Positions 18,066-26,046 of a stretch of DNA of 64,000 nt are shown here, one piece after another; position 1 is the stretch's first letter; the number at the start of each line of letters is the position of its first letter. The position numbers and the translations under genes were made by a program. A model generated the notes under the pieces. It saw only the letters and a list, made by a program, of their open reading frames with translations, was not told where the DNA came from and ran no database searches. The stretch lies in the NCBI RefSeq assembly GCF_024972775.1, contig NZ_CP092282.1, positions 358,001 through 422,000 of the forward strand. Direction: 5' to 3'. This DNA is from Dehalobacter sp. DCM (lineage in GTDB: Bacteria > Bacillota > Desulfitobacteriia > Desulfitobacteriales > Syntrophobotulaceae).

Positions 18066-18838
18066 AAAATACAGCTGTTCAGATCGATAATTTGTCGGTG
18101 TATTACGGACAAACGCCAGCGCTTACAAATGTTTGCCTTGAGGTAGCCGACGGGGACTATTTGGGAATCATCGGACCAAACGGCGGCGGAAAGTCCACGC
18201 TGCTCAAGGCCATTCTGGGGCTAGCCCCCGTGGCTGAAGGAACCGTGCAAATCTATGGAAAAAGCCCGGAAAAAAGCAGAGCATTGGTGGGATATGTCCC
18301 GCAATTTGCCGCCATGGACAGAAGGTTCCCCATCACGATGTTTGAGGTTGTTTTAACCGGACGCTTGAAGCAGGGCCTAACTCCTTTTTTTAGATTTACA
18401 GTGAAAGATAAAGAGATTGCCCATGAACTCCTAGACAGAGTCGGAATCGCCAGTCTTGCCAACCGTCAGATAGCGGAGCTTTCGGGTGGGGAATTCCAAA
18501 AAATGCTCATTGCCAGGGCGCTTGCCGTTAATCCCAGGATTTTGCTTTTGGACGAGCCGACCGCCAGTGTGGATGCTGTCTCCCGTGACCAGATCTATGG
18601 TCTGCTCGCCGAACTAAATAAAGATATGACCATTATCCTTGTCACCCATGACCTACTTGCTGTTTCCTCGCAGGTCCACAAGCTCGCCTGTCTTAACGGA
18701 AGGCTTATTTATCACGGGGAACCGGAGCTTACCGGAGAGATTGTCAACAGTCTCTACGGTTGCCCGGTCGACCTGATCGCTCACGGAGTGCCCCACAGGG
18801 TGCTGAAAGAGCACGGGGAGGGAAGTCAAATTGATTAA
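18062..18838 (+). CDS. znuC: Zinc ABC transporter ATP-binding protein
   Basis: 258 residues, GTG start overlapping the znuA stop by four bases (GTGA). Walker A GPNGGGKSTLLKAILG, Q-loop VPQFAAMDRRFP typical of metal importers, signature ELSGGEFQKMLIARAL, Walker B ILLLDEPTASVD, switch LVTHDLLAV. Powers zinc uptake with znuA and znuB. No C-terminal regulatory domain; the tail after residue 225 is short. Confidence 0.92.
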   Translation: MKNTAVQIDNLSVYYGQTPALTNVCLEVADGDYLGIIGPNGGGKSTLLKAILGLAPVAEGTVQIYGKSPEKSRALVGYVPQFAAMDRRFPITMFEVVLTGRLKQGLTPFFRFTVKDKEIAHELLDRVGIASLANRQIAELSGGEFQKMLIARALAVNPRILLLDEPTASVDAVSRDQIYGLLAELNKDMTIILVTHDLLAVSSQVHKLACLNGRLIYHGEPELTGEIVNSLYGCPVDLIAHGVPHRVLKEHGEGSQID

Positions 18839-19679
18839 AGCGCTTTGGGAATACCAGTTTTTGCAGAATGCTTTTTTCGCGGGCATATTGGCAAGCGTAG
18901 TATGCGGCATCATCGGAGTCATCATCGTTGAGAAAAAACTAGTCATGATGAGCGGAGGTATTGCCCATACCTCGTATGGAGGAGTGGGGCTGGGATATCT
19001 GATGGGCTTCGAACCGATCATCGGTGCTTTCTTGTTTTCCATTGGCGCAGCCCTGGGAATAGGATATATCAAAAGAAAAGGCGGCGCACGCTCCGACGTT
19101 GTCATCGGCCTGTTTTGGTCGCTTGGGATGGCTTTAGGAGTCCTTTTTATCGCTCTAATGCCCGGATATCCTCCCGAATTAAGCTCTTATCTTTTCGGAA
19201 GTATTCTGGCGGTGACAAAGTCCGATCTTTACCTAATGATGTGCATAACATTGATCGTGACGCTTGTGATTGTGTCTTTATATAACTATTGGAAAGCATA
19301 TCTTTTTGACGAGGAATTTGCTTTCATCATTGGCCTCAAAACCGCTTTTATGGAATACCTGCTTTTGCTTCTCGTAGCAATGACCGTAGTCGTTTTAATC
19401 CGGGTGGTTGGAATCATCCTTGTGCTTGCCTTACTTACAGCTCCAGCCGCAACGGCGGGGATGCTGACTTCCAACCTGAAAAACCGCATGCTGTATTCCA
19501 TTTTGTTTGGCAATGTTTTTTGTATTGCGGGACTGTGGATTTCCTATGCGTTGAATATTGCCTCCGGAGCGGCTATAGTAGTTATATCGGTAATGTGTTA
19601 TTTTTTATTTTATATAGTGCACATTTTTTTTCTTAAAATTAAAAGAAAAAACATTGTTGTGGCAAGCGGGAAATCTTAA
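18831..19679 (+). CDS. znuB: Zinc ABC transporter permease
   Basis: 282 residues, TTG start inside the end of znuC (8-base overlap) behind GGGGAGGG. About eight hydrophobic segments as in the ABC-3 permease family; the family motif GGIAHTSYGGVGLGY lies near residue 45 and RVVGIILVLALLTAPAATAG near residue 190. The last segment runs into a basic tail KIKRKN. Forms the channel of the ZnuABC importer. Confidence 0.9.
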   Translation: MIKALWEYQFLQNAFFAGILASVVCGIIGVIIVEKKLVMMSGGIAHTSYGGVGLGYLMGFEPIIGAFLFSIGAALGIGYIKRKGGARSDVVIGLFWSLGMALGVLFIALMPGYPPELSSYLFGSILAVTKSDLYLMMCITLIVTLVIVSLYNYWKAYLFDEEFAFIIGLKTAFMEYLLLLLVAMTVVVLIRVVGIILVLALLTAPAATAGMLTSNLKNRMLYSILFGNVFCIAGLWISYALNIASGAAIVVISVMCYFLFYIVHIFFLKIKRKNIVVASGKS

Positions 19680-19698
19680 CGATTAGGCAGAGGGAATC

Positions 19699-20112
19699 AT
19701 GACAAAAAATACGGAGTTTGGGGATGACTTAAAGCGAAGCGGGCTAAAGAACACCAAGCAGCGCACCGCTATACTTGAGATTCTGGAACAAAGCGATCAG
19801 CCGATGGCAGCCGAGCAGGTTTTTCTTGAATTAAAGTATAAGGACATGTCGGTAAATCTGTCTACGGTTTACAGAACCCTGGAGACTTTAACCGATATAA
19901 ACTTGGCAACAAAGCTGGACATCGCAGGAGAACACAGAACGCTGTTTGAATACAACCAAAAAGTACACGGGCATCATCTCGTTTGCCTTCAATGCAAAAA
20001 GATTCTAAAAATCCACCGCTGTCCTTTAGAAAGTTATGAGGAAGCGCTTGAACGGGAAACGTATTTTAAAATTTCTGGTCATAAGCTTGTAGTTTATGGG
20101 CTTTGTCTGTAA
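19699..20112 (+). CDS. zur: Fur-family zinc regulator (Zur), truncated at the last Cys motif
   Basis: 137 residues. Winged helix TKQRTAILEILEQSDQPMAAEQVF and recognition region NLSTVYRTLETL; metal region HGHHLVCLQCKKI with the first CxxC. The C terminus should carry a second CxxC, and it does in DNA: GHKLVVYGLCL, stop TAA (20110-20112), then in frame Cys-Gln-Lys-Asp-Ile-Glu and a natural stop at 20131. The TAA thus removes one structural zinc Cys. A Glu-to-stop substitution or a base error explains it. Last gene of the znu operon and likely repressor of the operator at 17116. Confidence 0.85.
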   Translation: MTKNTEFGDDLKRSGLKNTKQRTAILEILEQSDQPMAAEQVFLELKYKDMSVNLSTVYRTLETLTDINLATKLDIAGEHRTLFEYNQKVHGHHLVCLQCKKILKIHRCPLESYEEALERETYFKISGHKLVVYGLCL

Positions 20113-20431
20113 TGTCAGAAAGATATTGAATAAAGCAATCGTCATGATATAAAATATAGTTTATTCTTTACCCGGCTAGGTGCTGTCTGCTCAAGTCGGG
20201 TACTTTAGTTTGGTGAAAAGTTAAAATAATAAGAGGTTATTGACATATGCCCAATACGTTGTATCATATAAATAGGACATAGCGTAAAACCATACTGTTG
20301 TAATGACTTTTTAAGGGTATGAAATGGGAGTATTGCTATTCCCGCATTTATTGTCGGCTGGGAAGAACTGACCATGTGACAAACATACGGCAAATGTTTT
20401 TTACGGTCAAATCGGAAAGGATGTGACGGGT
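20113..20431 (+). promoter_or_regulatory. Non-coding region with TTGACATATG promoter
   Basis: After the zur remnant an imperfect GC hairpin (CCCGGC at about 20171 with GTCGGG) may end the znu transcript. A promoter follows: TTGACA (20240-20245), 16-base spacer, TATCAT (20262-20267). The -35 box is embedded in TTGACATATGCCCAA, shared with other promoters of this module; 34 bases on lies a weaker CATAGC. About 165 bases of leader precede the CDF gene, with no further structure that I can define. Confidence 0.6.
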
Positions 20432-21634
20432 ATGGAAGAAAGTGAAAAGGTTGCATTGCTTGCGGTAGCAATGAATCTAGCTCTGTTTGGAATTAAATAT
20501 GGAGCTGCTTTAGCTACCGGTAGTATTGCCTTAAAAGCGGAAGCTTTTCACAGTCTGGCTGATTTAGTTGCATCTTTAACTGTTTTTGCCGGTTTGAAGC
20601 TTTCAAAACGTAAAACCAAGGCATTTCCTTATGGTTTGTACAAGATTGAAAATTTGATATCTGTGTGTATAGCTTTGATTATATTTTACGCAGGCTATGA
20701 AGTTGTGATGGAAGTAATGACGACTACTCTTACCGAGCTGAAGAATTCAGGGATTGCTATTTCCGTTTTACTGATTGCAATGCTGATTACCTTTTGTTTT
20801 TCCAGATATGAGAAAAAAATTAGCCGAAAAATAAATTCGCCGGTTCTTTTAGCTGATGCCGCTCACATCCGTACGGACGTATTAAGCAATGCGATTGTTT
20901 TAGTTGCAGTTGTTTCAGGTTTATTTGGTTTTCAATGTGATAAGATTGCCGCTTTGATTGTTGTTGTATTTATTGCCAAGACAGGAATTGAAATATTGAT
21001 AGGCGGAGCCAGGGTACTTTTGGATGCTTCCGTAGATTACGAAACACTCAGCAAAGTTGAAAAAATCATTTTGGAAACTCCGCAGGTTGTTGAACTTAAA
21101 ACTTTGACAGGACGCAATTCAGGACGGTATAAATTTATTGAAGCCGATATTGTTCTGAAAACTCACGACTTAGATCGGGCGCATTCTATTGCAGATAGCA
21201 TTGAACGAAATGTAAAAAATGAAATCAAGCATATTGAACAGGTTCTTATTCATTATGAACCCCAGCAGAATGAAACAATGATCTATGCATTGCCATTAAG
21301 CGGTGACCGAGAATCAATCAGCTCTCATTTCGGCGAGGCGCCGTATTTCATGCTTGTAACATTTAATGCTGAAACAAAGGCTGCCGATAAAGTTGAGATA
21401 CTCAAAAATCCATATACAAATACAGAAAAGAGCAAGGGCATTCTGGCTGCAGAATTGTTAGTAAAAAATAGGGTTGATTTTGTGCTGGTTAAAACCAATT
21501 TTGATAGCAAAGGCCCGCACTATGTATTTTCAAATGCTGACATCGAGGTTATTATAACCGATGAGGAATTGCCGGAGCTTGCCTTTGAGAAACTAGGATT
21601 GACAGTCAACTTACACCTTTCAGAAGAGGAATAA
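20432..21634 (+). CDS. Cation diffusion facilitator fused to a NifX-like domain
   Basis: About 400 residues. Residues 1-200 form a CDF transporter with metal-site helices FHSLADLVASL and DAAHIRTDVLSN (HxxxD pairs); residues 200-280 give the cytoplasmic CDF domain (RYKFIEADIVLKTHDLDRAH). From about 285 a dinitrogenase-cofactor (NifX/NafY-like) domain follows: SSHFGEAPYFMLV, NTEKSKGILAAELL, DFVLVKT. ATG 20432 is preferred over GTG 20423, which sits too near AAAGG. CDF proteins export Zn, Fe, Mn or Co; NifX domains bind Fe-S or FeMo-type clusters. The fusion suggests export of a metal linked to cluster traffic, probably iron (inferred). Confidence 0.85.
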   Translation: MEESEKVALLAVAMNLALFGIKYGAALATGSIALKAEAFHSLADLVASLTVFAGLKLSKRKTKAFPYGLYKIENLISVCIALIIFYAGYEVVMEVMTTTLTELKNSGIAISVLLIAMLITFCFSRYEKKISRKINSPVLLADAAHIRTDVLSNAIVLVAVVSGLFGFQCDKIAALIVVVFIAKTGIEILIGGARVLLDASVDYETLSKVEKIILETPQVVELKTLTGRNSGRYKFIEADIVLKTHDLDRAHSIADSIERNVKNEIKHIEQVLIHYEPQQNETMIYALPLSGDRESISSHFGEAPYFMLVTFNAETKAADKVEILKNPYTNTEKSKGILAAELLVKNRVDFVLVKTNFDSKGPHYVFSNADIEVIITDEELPELAFEKLGLTVNLHLSEEE

Positions 21635-21694
21635 TTAGTAATTAATATATGCCCAAATATAAGGCTGTTATATTTAAAAAGAGGAGTTGAGGAC

Positions 21695-22096
21695 ATGTCG
21701 GCTTTAGTAAACAGAGAAAACTGCACCGGTTGCGGCCGATGCAGGGATATTTGTCCTGTAGGGGCAATCACGCTGGAAAACGGCAAAGCGGTTATAAACG
21801 ATACATGCATTGAATGCAGCACATGCATAACAGTATGTCCGAAAGAAGCAATAGGCTTACATCCTTTGAATACGGATTCCCGTATGCCGGAAAAAGACAG
21901 GACAAGACTACCGGGGAAAGGATTGATGAAAAAAAGAGGAGGTAGTCTTAGAGGACAGCGTAGAACAGCAGGTACAGATCCGGCAGGATATTGTATCTGC
22001 TCAAATTGTGGAGAGAAATGCATTCACATGGCGGGTATTCCTTGTAATCTTATGAATTGTCCAAAATGTGGAACGCCAATGACAAGAGGCTTTTAG
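21695..22096 (+). CDS. Ferredoxin, 2[4Fe-4S], with C-terminal zinc-ribbon
   Basis: 133 residues. Two cluster motifs [16 protein letters not shown] and [16 protein letters not shown] occupy residues 10-55. A basic linker (KGLMKKRGG) leads to a second Cys domain: [19 protein letters not shown] and [13 protein letters not shown], a rubredoxin/zinc-ribbon-like module common next to DUF5320 and NifX-like genes. RBS AGAGGAG. The upstream DNA holds ATATATGCCCAA at 21645-21656, like the shared promoter element. Electron carrier, partner unknown. Confidence 0.88.
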   Translation: MSALVNRENCTGCGRCRDICPVGAITLENGKAVINDTCIECSTCITVCPKEAIGLHPLNTDSRMPEKDRTRLPGKGLMKKRGGSLRGQRRTAGTDPAGYCICSNCGEKCIHMAGIPCNLMNCPKCGTPMTRGF

Positions 22097-22194
22097 GAGC
22101 AACGATACCTTCCTGATTGATGATTGGCATTTAATACTTGTAAACTGCATTTATATTTAAAAAAATGGTATCAAAAGATTAGTGAGGAGAAGTA

Positions 22195-23061
22195 ATGGAA
22201 ATATTTTTGGATTGCCTGCCATGTGTGCTTAGGCAGGTGCTTGAAGCTTCACGAATGGCAACGGTAAAGACTGAATTGCAGGAAAAAATTATGGAAGAGT
22301 CGATCAGAATACTTGCTGATTATAAGAGATATGGATGCTCGCCGGAAATGGGCAGGGCTGTTCACTGGACGGTAAAGGATATTACTGGGATCTTTGATCC
22401 TTATGAAAAAATTAAAGAAAGGGATATCAAGGCGGCAAAGAGAATATTGCCTTTTCTTGAACGTTTTTTGCAACAGAAGCAAAATACCCTCTATTGGGCC
22501 TTAAAAATAGCAGCAACTGGAAACATTATTGATTCTGCAATCAATAATAACTTAAATATAGAAAACTGTATTGAAAAAGAACTGGAAAAAGAGTTTTCAA
22601 TTTATGATATTGAAGTATTTGAAAAGAAATTGAAAACAGCAAAAAGCCTTCTAATTATTGGCGACAATGCGGGTGAAACCGTATTTGACCGGGTGCTGGC
22701 AAAACACCTGTCGCATCTTAATATTACCTATGCAGTCAGAAGCGAGCCAATCATAAACGACGCAACTGCAAAAGAGGCTTTTGATTCAGGACTGGGTAAA
22801 TATGCTAAAATTGTTTCCACCGGCTGCAATATCCCTGGGGCGGTTCTCCAGGAATGCAGTGAGGAATTTATAGATATATTGAATAACGCTGATCTTGTAA
22901 TCAGTAAAGGGCAAGGCAATTATGAAGCTCTTTCCGATTGCGGGAGAAAAATATTTTTCCTTTTAAAAGCGAAGTGTCCTGTGATATCCGAAAAGCTGAA
23001 TGTCAGCTTAAATGATTACGTTTTTAAGTACGATGAAGAAAGTCTGGAAAAACGGAGTTGA
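22195..23061 (+). CDS. DUF89 (ARMT1-like metal-dependent phosphatase) family protein
   Basis: 288 residues. The N-terminal DCLPCVLRQ with a Cys pair is characteristic of the bacterial/archaeal DUF89 branch; the catalytic half has IIGDNAGETVFDRV, AVRSEPIINDATAKEA and VISKGQGNYEAL, all metal- or phosphate-site motifs of the fold. DUF89 proteins are cobalt/nickel/manganese-dependent phosphatases thought to remove damaged phospho-metabolites. RBS GAGGAG. It overlaps no gene but is followed after 4 bases by DUF134. Confidence 0.88.
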   Translation: MEIFLDCLPCVLRQVLEASRMATVKTELQEKIMEESIRILADYKRYGCSPEMGRAVHWTVKDITGIFDPYEKIKERDIKAAKRILPFLERFLQQKQNTLYWALKIAATGNIIDSAINNNLNIENCIEKELEKEFSIYDIEVFEKKLKTAKSLLIIGDNAGETVFDRVLAKHLSHLNITYAVRSEPIINDATAKEAFDSGLGKYAKIVSTGCNIPGAVLQECSEEFIDILNNADLVISKGQGNYEALSDCGRKIFFLLKAKCPVISEKLNVSLNDYVFKYDEESLEKRS

Positions 23062-23065
23062 TAGA

Positions 23066-23542
23066 ATGGTAAGACCAATTAAATGGAGAAAAATTGAGAA
23101 AATTCCCAGCATTTCCTATTTTATTCCATCCACAAAAGATTCTTCAGAGTATCCGGAGAATATATTGAAGCTTGAAGAACTGGAGGCTTTACGCCTGAAA
23201 GACCTTGAGGGACTTGAGCAGGAAGAATGTGCCGTAAAAATGGAGGTATCCCGTCCAACCTTTCAGCGCATCCTTTTATCGGCAAGAGAAAAAGTAGCCG
23301 ACAGCCTGGTAAACGGGAAAATTATTCACATTGAGGGTGGTAATTTCACCCGAAATATCTGCCCCGTCAGATGTTTGGATTGCGGAAAAGAATGGATGGA
23401 AAGCTTTGAAAATCTTGAAGCTATAAACAACAGAGAGTATTCCTGCCCAGCTTGTGGCTCAACGTTAGTTATGTGCAGTCAAAACTGCAAAGGAAAGTTT
23501 GGCCGGAGAAATTGCCGGCGGCATGGCAGAAATAATGAATGA
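23066..23542 (+). CDS. DUF134 family DNA-binding protein
   Basis: 158 residues from ATG 23066. The start MVRPIKWRKIEKIPSISYF is the DUF134 signature; the helix-turn-helix lies in EEECAVKM-like text (EQEECAVKMEVSRPTFQRIL). The C-terminal part adds a Cys-rich ribbon: CPVRCLDCGKEW, CPACGST, CSQNCKGKFGRRNCRR. DUF134 genes usually neighbour NifX-like, ferredoxin and MBL genes in anaerobes, as here. It may be the regulator of the TTGACATATG promoters in this module (inference). Confidence 0.85.
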   Translation: MVRPIKWRKIEKIPSISYFIPSTKDSSEYPENILKLEELEALRLKDLEGLEQEECAVKMEVSRPTFQRILLSAREKVADSLVNGKIIHIEGGNFTRNICPVRCLDCGKEWMESFENLEAINNREYSCPACGSTLVMCSQNCKGKFGRRNCRRHGRNNE

Positions 23543-23590
23543 AGAAGTATAAAAAAATATAAACCAAAGTTCAATAGTTGATTCTGTCGT

Positions 23591-23956
23591 TTAAGCCTTG
23601 TTAAGAGGCTCACATTGCTGACAGTAAGAACATTTGACAGGATGCAGGGAATCATTATTCAGACCCCATTTACGCATTTCAGTTAAGATTGCGAGCATGC
23701 TTGTCCCCATCTCACTTAATTTATATTCAACACGCGCTGGAACTTCTGCATAGACGGTACGGATAATAAGGCCGTCCTTTTCCAGTTCTTTTAACTGCTG
23801 AGTCAGAACCTTGGAACTTATTAGGGGAATTGCCTTGTTTAGTAGGCCGAAACGGACAGGACCTCTAATAAGTTCTTTTAAAATAAGTATTTTCCACTTG
23901 CCGTTAATAAGAGATAAAGTGGTTTCAATCGGACACCTGGCTTTTTTTTTATCCAT
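23591..23956 (-). CDS. HxlR-family transcriptional regulator
   Basis: About 121 residues on the minus strand, from the ATG behind GGAGGTC. The HxlR signature is clear: KARCPIETTLSLINGKWKIL (Cys near residue 7), ELIRGPVRFGLLNKAI and SSKVLTQQLKELEKDGLI. Four Cys at the end (KCSYCQQCEP and the N-terminal one) could bind metal or sense redox state. It is divergent from the pyridoxamine-oxidase-like gene at 24125, and the shared 168-base gap has repeated GTTAC elements (23990-24005) that may be its operator. Confidence 0.87.
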   Translation of the reverse strand: MDKKKARCPIETTLSLINGKWKILILKELIRGPVRFGLLNKAIPLISSKVLTQQLKELEKDGLIIRTVYAEVPARVEYKLSEMGTSMLAILTEMRKWGLNNDSLHPVKCSYCQQCEPLNKA

Positions 23957-24124
23957 TTTGACCTCCAATGGTATATTGGTTACCTGTAGGATGGTAATGT
24001 TACTAATTGGTGCATACTTGCAGAAATACTCTAACAAGCTTAATATAACATTAGCGGCCGCAAAAAAACAATAAATTTACATCTGAAAATGTTTGTCTTT
24101 TCAGGTGAAAAAAGGAGAAGTAGT

Positions 24125-24523
24125 ATGAGTATTCTTAATGAAAACGTCAGTAAATTATTGAATGAGGCTAAAACATGGACGATAGCCACATTAGGTGAAA
24201 CGCCGAATGCGGTTCCTATTCTTTTTAAAAAAGTTCGGACAGACGAAAGTCTGGTGCTTTTTGATGTTTTTATGCAAAAAACTTTAGATAATATTGTAAA
24301 AAACAATAATGTTGCTGTGACAGTATATAATGAGTCAACTTTAGAGGGCTATCAGATAAAAGGTACGGCCGAATATTCCACCGCGAAGGACTTAGTGGAT
24401 GAAGGTAATACAGCAACCAGCGCTTTTAAATTAACAACAAAGGGTGCTGTAATTGTTAAAATCAAACAAGTCATTGTTCTGACCCCTGGTCCAGATATTG
24501 GCAAAGTATTATTTTCAAAGTAA
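24125..24523 (+). CDS. Pyridoxamine 5'-phosphate oxidase-like flavin protein
   Basis: 132 residues, ATG 24125 behind AAAAGGAGAAG. The split-barrel fold is seen in TWTIATLGETPNAVPI, DVFMQKTLDNIVKNNNVAVTVYN and GYQIKGTAEYSTA. These proteins bind FMN, F420 or heme; substrate unknown. It is divergent from the HxlR regulator, which probably controls it. Similar HxlR-flavoprotein pairs respond to electrophiles or redox stress in other bacteria. Confidence 0.85.
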   Translation: MSILNENVSKLLNEAKTWTIATLGETPNAVPILFKKVRTDESLVLFDVFMQKTLDNIVKNNNVAVTVYNESTLEGYQIKGTAEYSTAKDLVDEGNTATSAFKLTTKGAVIVKIKQVIVLTPGPDIGKVLFSK

Positions 24524-24557
24524 AATTATTGAGCACAAAAGGAAATCCGACAGTTTT

Positions 24558-24595
24558 ATGAACTGCTCCTCTTATAGTGACAGAGAGCAGTTCAT
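24558..24595 (+). terminator. Inverted repeat, likely terminator
   Basis: Perfect 11-base arms ATGAACTGCTC (24558-24568) and GAGCAGTTCAT (24585-24595), then T-rich sequence after 13 bases (24609-24619). Follows the flavin protein gene by 35 bases. The delayed T run makes it a weak terminator by rule. Confidence 0.55.
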
Positions 24596-24636
24596 CAGGC
24601 GGTTGGGTTTTCTTTTTTTAAAAGTAGAACAAGTTA

Positions 24637-24681
24637 TTGACATATGACCAAAACAGTATTAAAATAATAATGAGCATATGC
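24637..24681 (+). promoter_or_regulatory. TTGACATATG promoter with second CATATG
   Basis: TTGACA (24637-24642), 17-base spacer, TAAAAT (24660-24665). CATATG overlaps the -35 end (24641-24646) and recurs at 24675-24680 inside the palindrome GCATATGC near the expected start point, 34 bases apart. Drives the two DUF5320 genes. Confidence 0.7.
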
Positions 24682-24705
24682 CAATAAAGTATGGAGGTGT
24701 TATAT

Positions 24706-24915
24706 ATGCCAGGTTTTGACAGAACAGGTCCTGCGGGAAAAGGTTCAATGACCGGAGGGAGAAGAGGAAATTGCATGTCGGCTGCTACCGAAACCAATAC
24801 GCCGGAACAGAATGGATCTACAGGCAGAGTTTTTCTTAGAAGAGGACTTTCCTTGGATGGCGGTTTTGGCTGTGGAGGAGGTAAAAAATCTTCAGGAAGA
24901 AGACAGGGTAGATAA
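24706..24915 (+). CDS. Small Gly-rich DUF5320-type protein
   Basis: 69 residues, ATG 24706 with GGAGGTG upstream. The N terminus MPGFDRTGPAGKGSMTGGRRG is the recurring start of DUF5320-like proteins; a Gly/Lys/Arg-rich tail GCGGGKKSSGRRQG follows. No catalytic motif. These genes are regular companions of NifX-like, ferredoxin and DUF134 genes. Function unknown. Confidence 0.75.
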   Translation: MPGFDRTGPAGKGSMTGGRRGNCMSAATETNTPEQNGSTGRVFLRRGLSLDGGFGCGGGKKSSGRRQGR

Positions 24916-24941
24916 TTTTTACTGAGGGGAAGTGAGCAGTT

Positions 24942-25292
24942 ATGCCAAGAGGAGATGGAACCGGTCCACAGGGAATGGGATCGGTGACAGGCAGAGGCGC
25001 AGGTTTTTGTGCAGGTGCGATGCCGGGATTCAGGAACGTAGGAAACGCTCGTGGAATGGATAAAGGCAATGGCCGGGGAGGATGCGGTGGACGCGGAGGA
25101 CGCGGATTCAGGAGAATGAATTGCGTTAACGGTTTTCCGGCAGAGGGTCGTTTTGACTATTCCACATATTACGGAGCCAATATGCCTGCAGGAAGTGAAA
25201 AGGAATTTCTGAGCAAAAAGGTAAAATTTTTAGAAAAGCAGCTTCAATTTATGAAAGAACGTTTAAATGAAGTCGGTAAAGAGGCTGAATAA
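24942..25292 (+). CDS. DUF5320 domain protein
   Basis: 116 residues. Starts MPRGDGTGPQGMGSVTGRGAG, then a Gly/Arg-rich stretch (GNGRGGCGGRGGRGFRRMN) and a C-terminal helix with heptad character, FLSKKVKFLEKQLQFMKERL, probably a coiled coil. Two or three scattered Cys. 26 bases after its smaller relative at 24706, so probably a duplicated pair in one operon. Function unknown. Confidence 0.8.
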   Translation: MPRGDGTGPQGMGSVTGRGAGFCAGAMPGFRNVGNARGMDKGNGRGGCGGRGGRGFRRMNCVNGFPAEGRFDYSTYYGANMPAGSEKEFLSKKVKFLEKQLQFMKERLNEVGKEAE

Positions 25293-25376
25293 TATGTAAC
25301 AATATTGTTTAGTAAATAGGCAGGGCAAAAGTCTCTGCCTACTTTTCTATATTATTTTGTGATGAGGATGGTAAAT

Positions 25377-25825
25377 ATGGCTTTACGTAATGTGATGGAT
25401 TATCGAACTGATGATATTCTCAGAAAGAAATCAAAAAAAGTAGAGAAGATCGATGATAAAATAGTAGCCTTGCTGGACGATATGGCTGAAACGATGTACC
25501 ATGCCAAAGGGATTGGTCTGGCAGCTCCTCAAATTGGTGTTCTTAAGAGAATGATCGTTATCGATATAGGGGAAGGAATTATAAAATTAATAAATCCGGA
25601 AATTGTTGAAATGAGTGGCGAACAACAAGAAATCGAGGGATGCTTGAGTGTACCCGGAGTTTATGGCGAAGTCAACCGTCCACAAAAGGTTCTAGTCAGG
25701 GCGCTTGATCAAAAAGGCGATGAAGTAAATTTGGACGGAACCGGTTTGCTGCATGTGTATTTTGTCACGAGATCGATCATTTGGAGGGAACTTTGTTTAT
25801 TGACAAAATGATTAGGCATATATAA
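25377..25825 (+). pseudogene. def: Peptide deformylase, frameshifted before HExxH
   Basis: From ATG 25377 motif 1 GIGLAAPQIGV and motif 2 EGCLSVPG are intact. At 25760-25763 a run of four T breaks the frame; one more T would give HVYFCHEIDHLEGTLF, the essential motif 3, ending at 25825. As written the protein becomes FVTRSIIWREL and stops at 25811, without the metal-binding His pair. Deformylase removes the formyl group from new proteins and is normally essential, so either the base is a sequencing error or another copy exists. An in-frame start at 25359 is also possible. Confidence 0.88.
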
Positions 25826-26046
25826 GCGTAGTTATGATGACAAAAATTATTTTATAAGGAAAAACTGAGCCAGTAAATTTAGAGGTTGATTGTTTACATT
25901 TACCCGAAACAGTGCTACTATTTGATTGTTTTTAGATATGGGCAAAAGCCCATAATTATTATTAGACATTTTTAATAACAAGTTTAAAGAAGAATGTTAG
26001 TTGAGAAAACCATTTATAGATTAAAGGCAAAGGAAAGCGATAGAAA
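25826..26046 (+). other. Intergenic region, small hairpin, no SCIFF precursor
   Basis: About 220 A+T-rich bases. A short hairpin ATGGGC-AAAA-GCCCAT lies at 25938-25953 followed by A/T-rich sequence. Searched all frames by eye for a Cys-rich small peptide, the usual upstream partner of the next gene, and found none. GGAAAGCGAT before 26047 is a weak ribosome site. Confidence 0.5.

Noticed and set aside
20110-20112. Recoding of the zur stop as selenocysteine or pyrrolysine
   Set aside because: The codon is TAA; Sec needs TGA and Pyl needs TAG.
24054-24061. GCGGCCGC (NotI-like) with AAGCTT nearby as a cloning scar
   Set aside because: Flanks are continuous natural-looking intergenic sequence upstream of the HxlR gene; one rare 8-mer is not enough.
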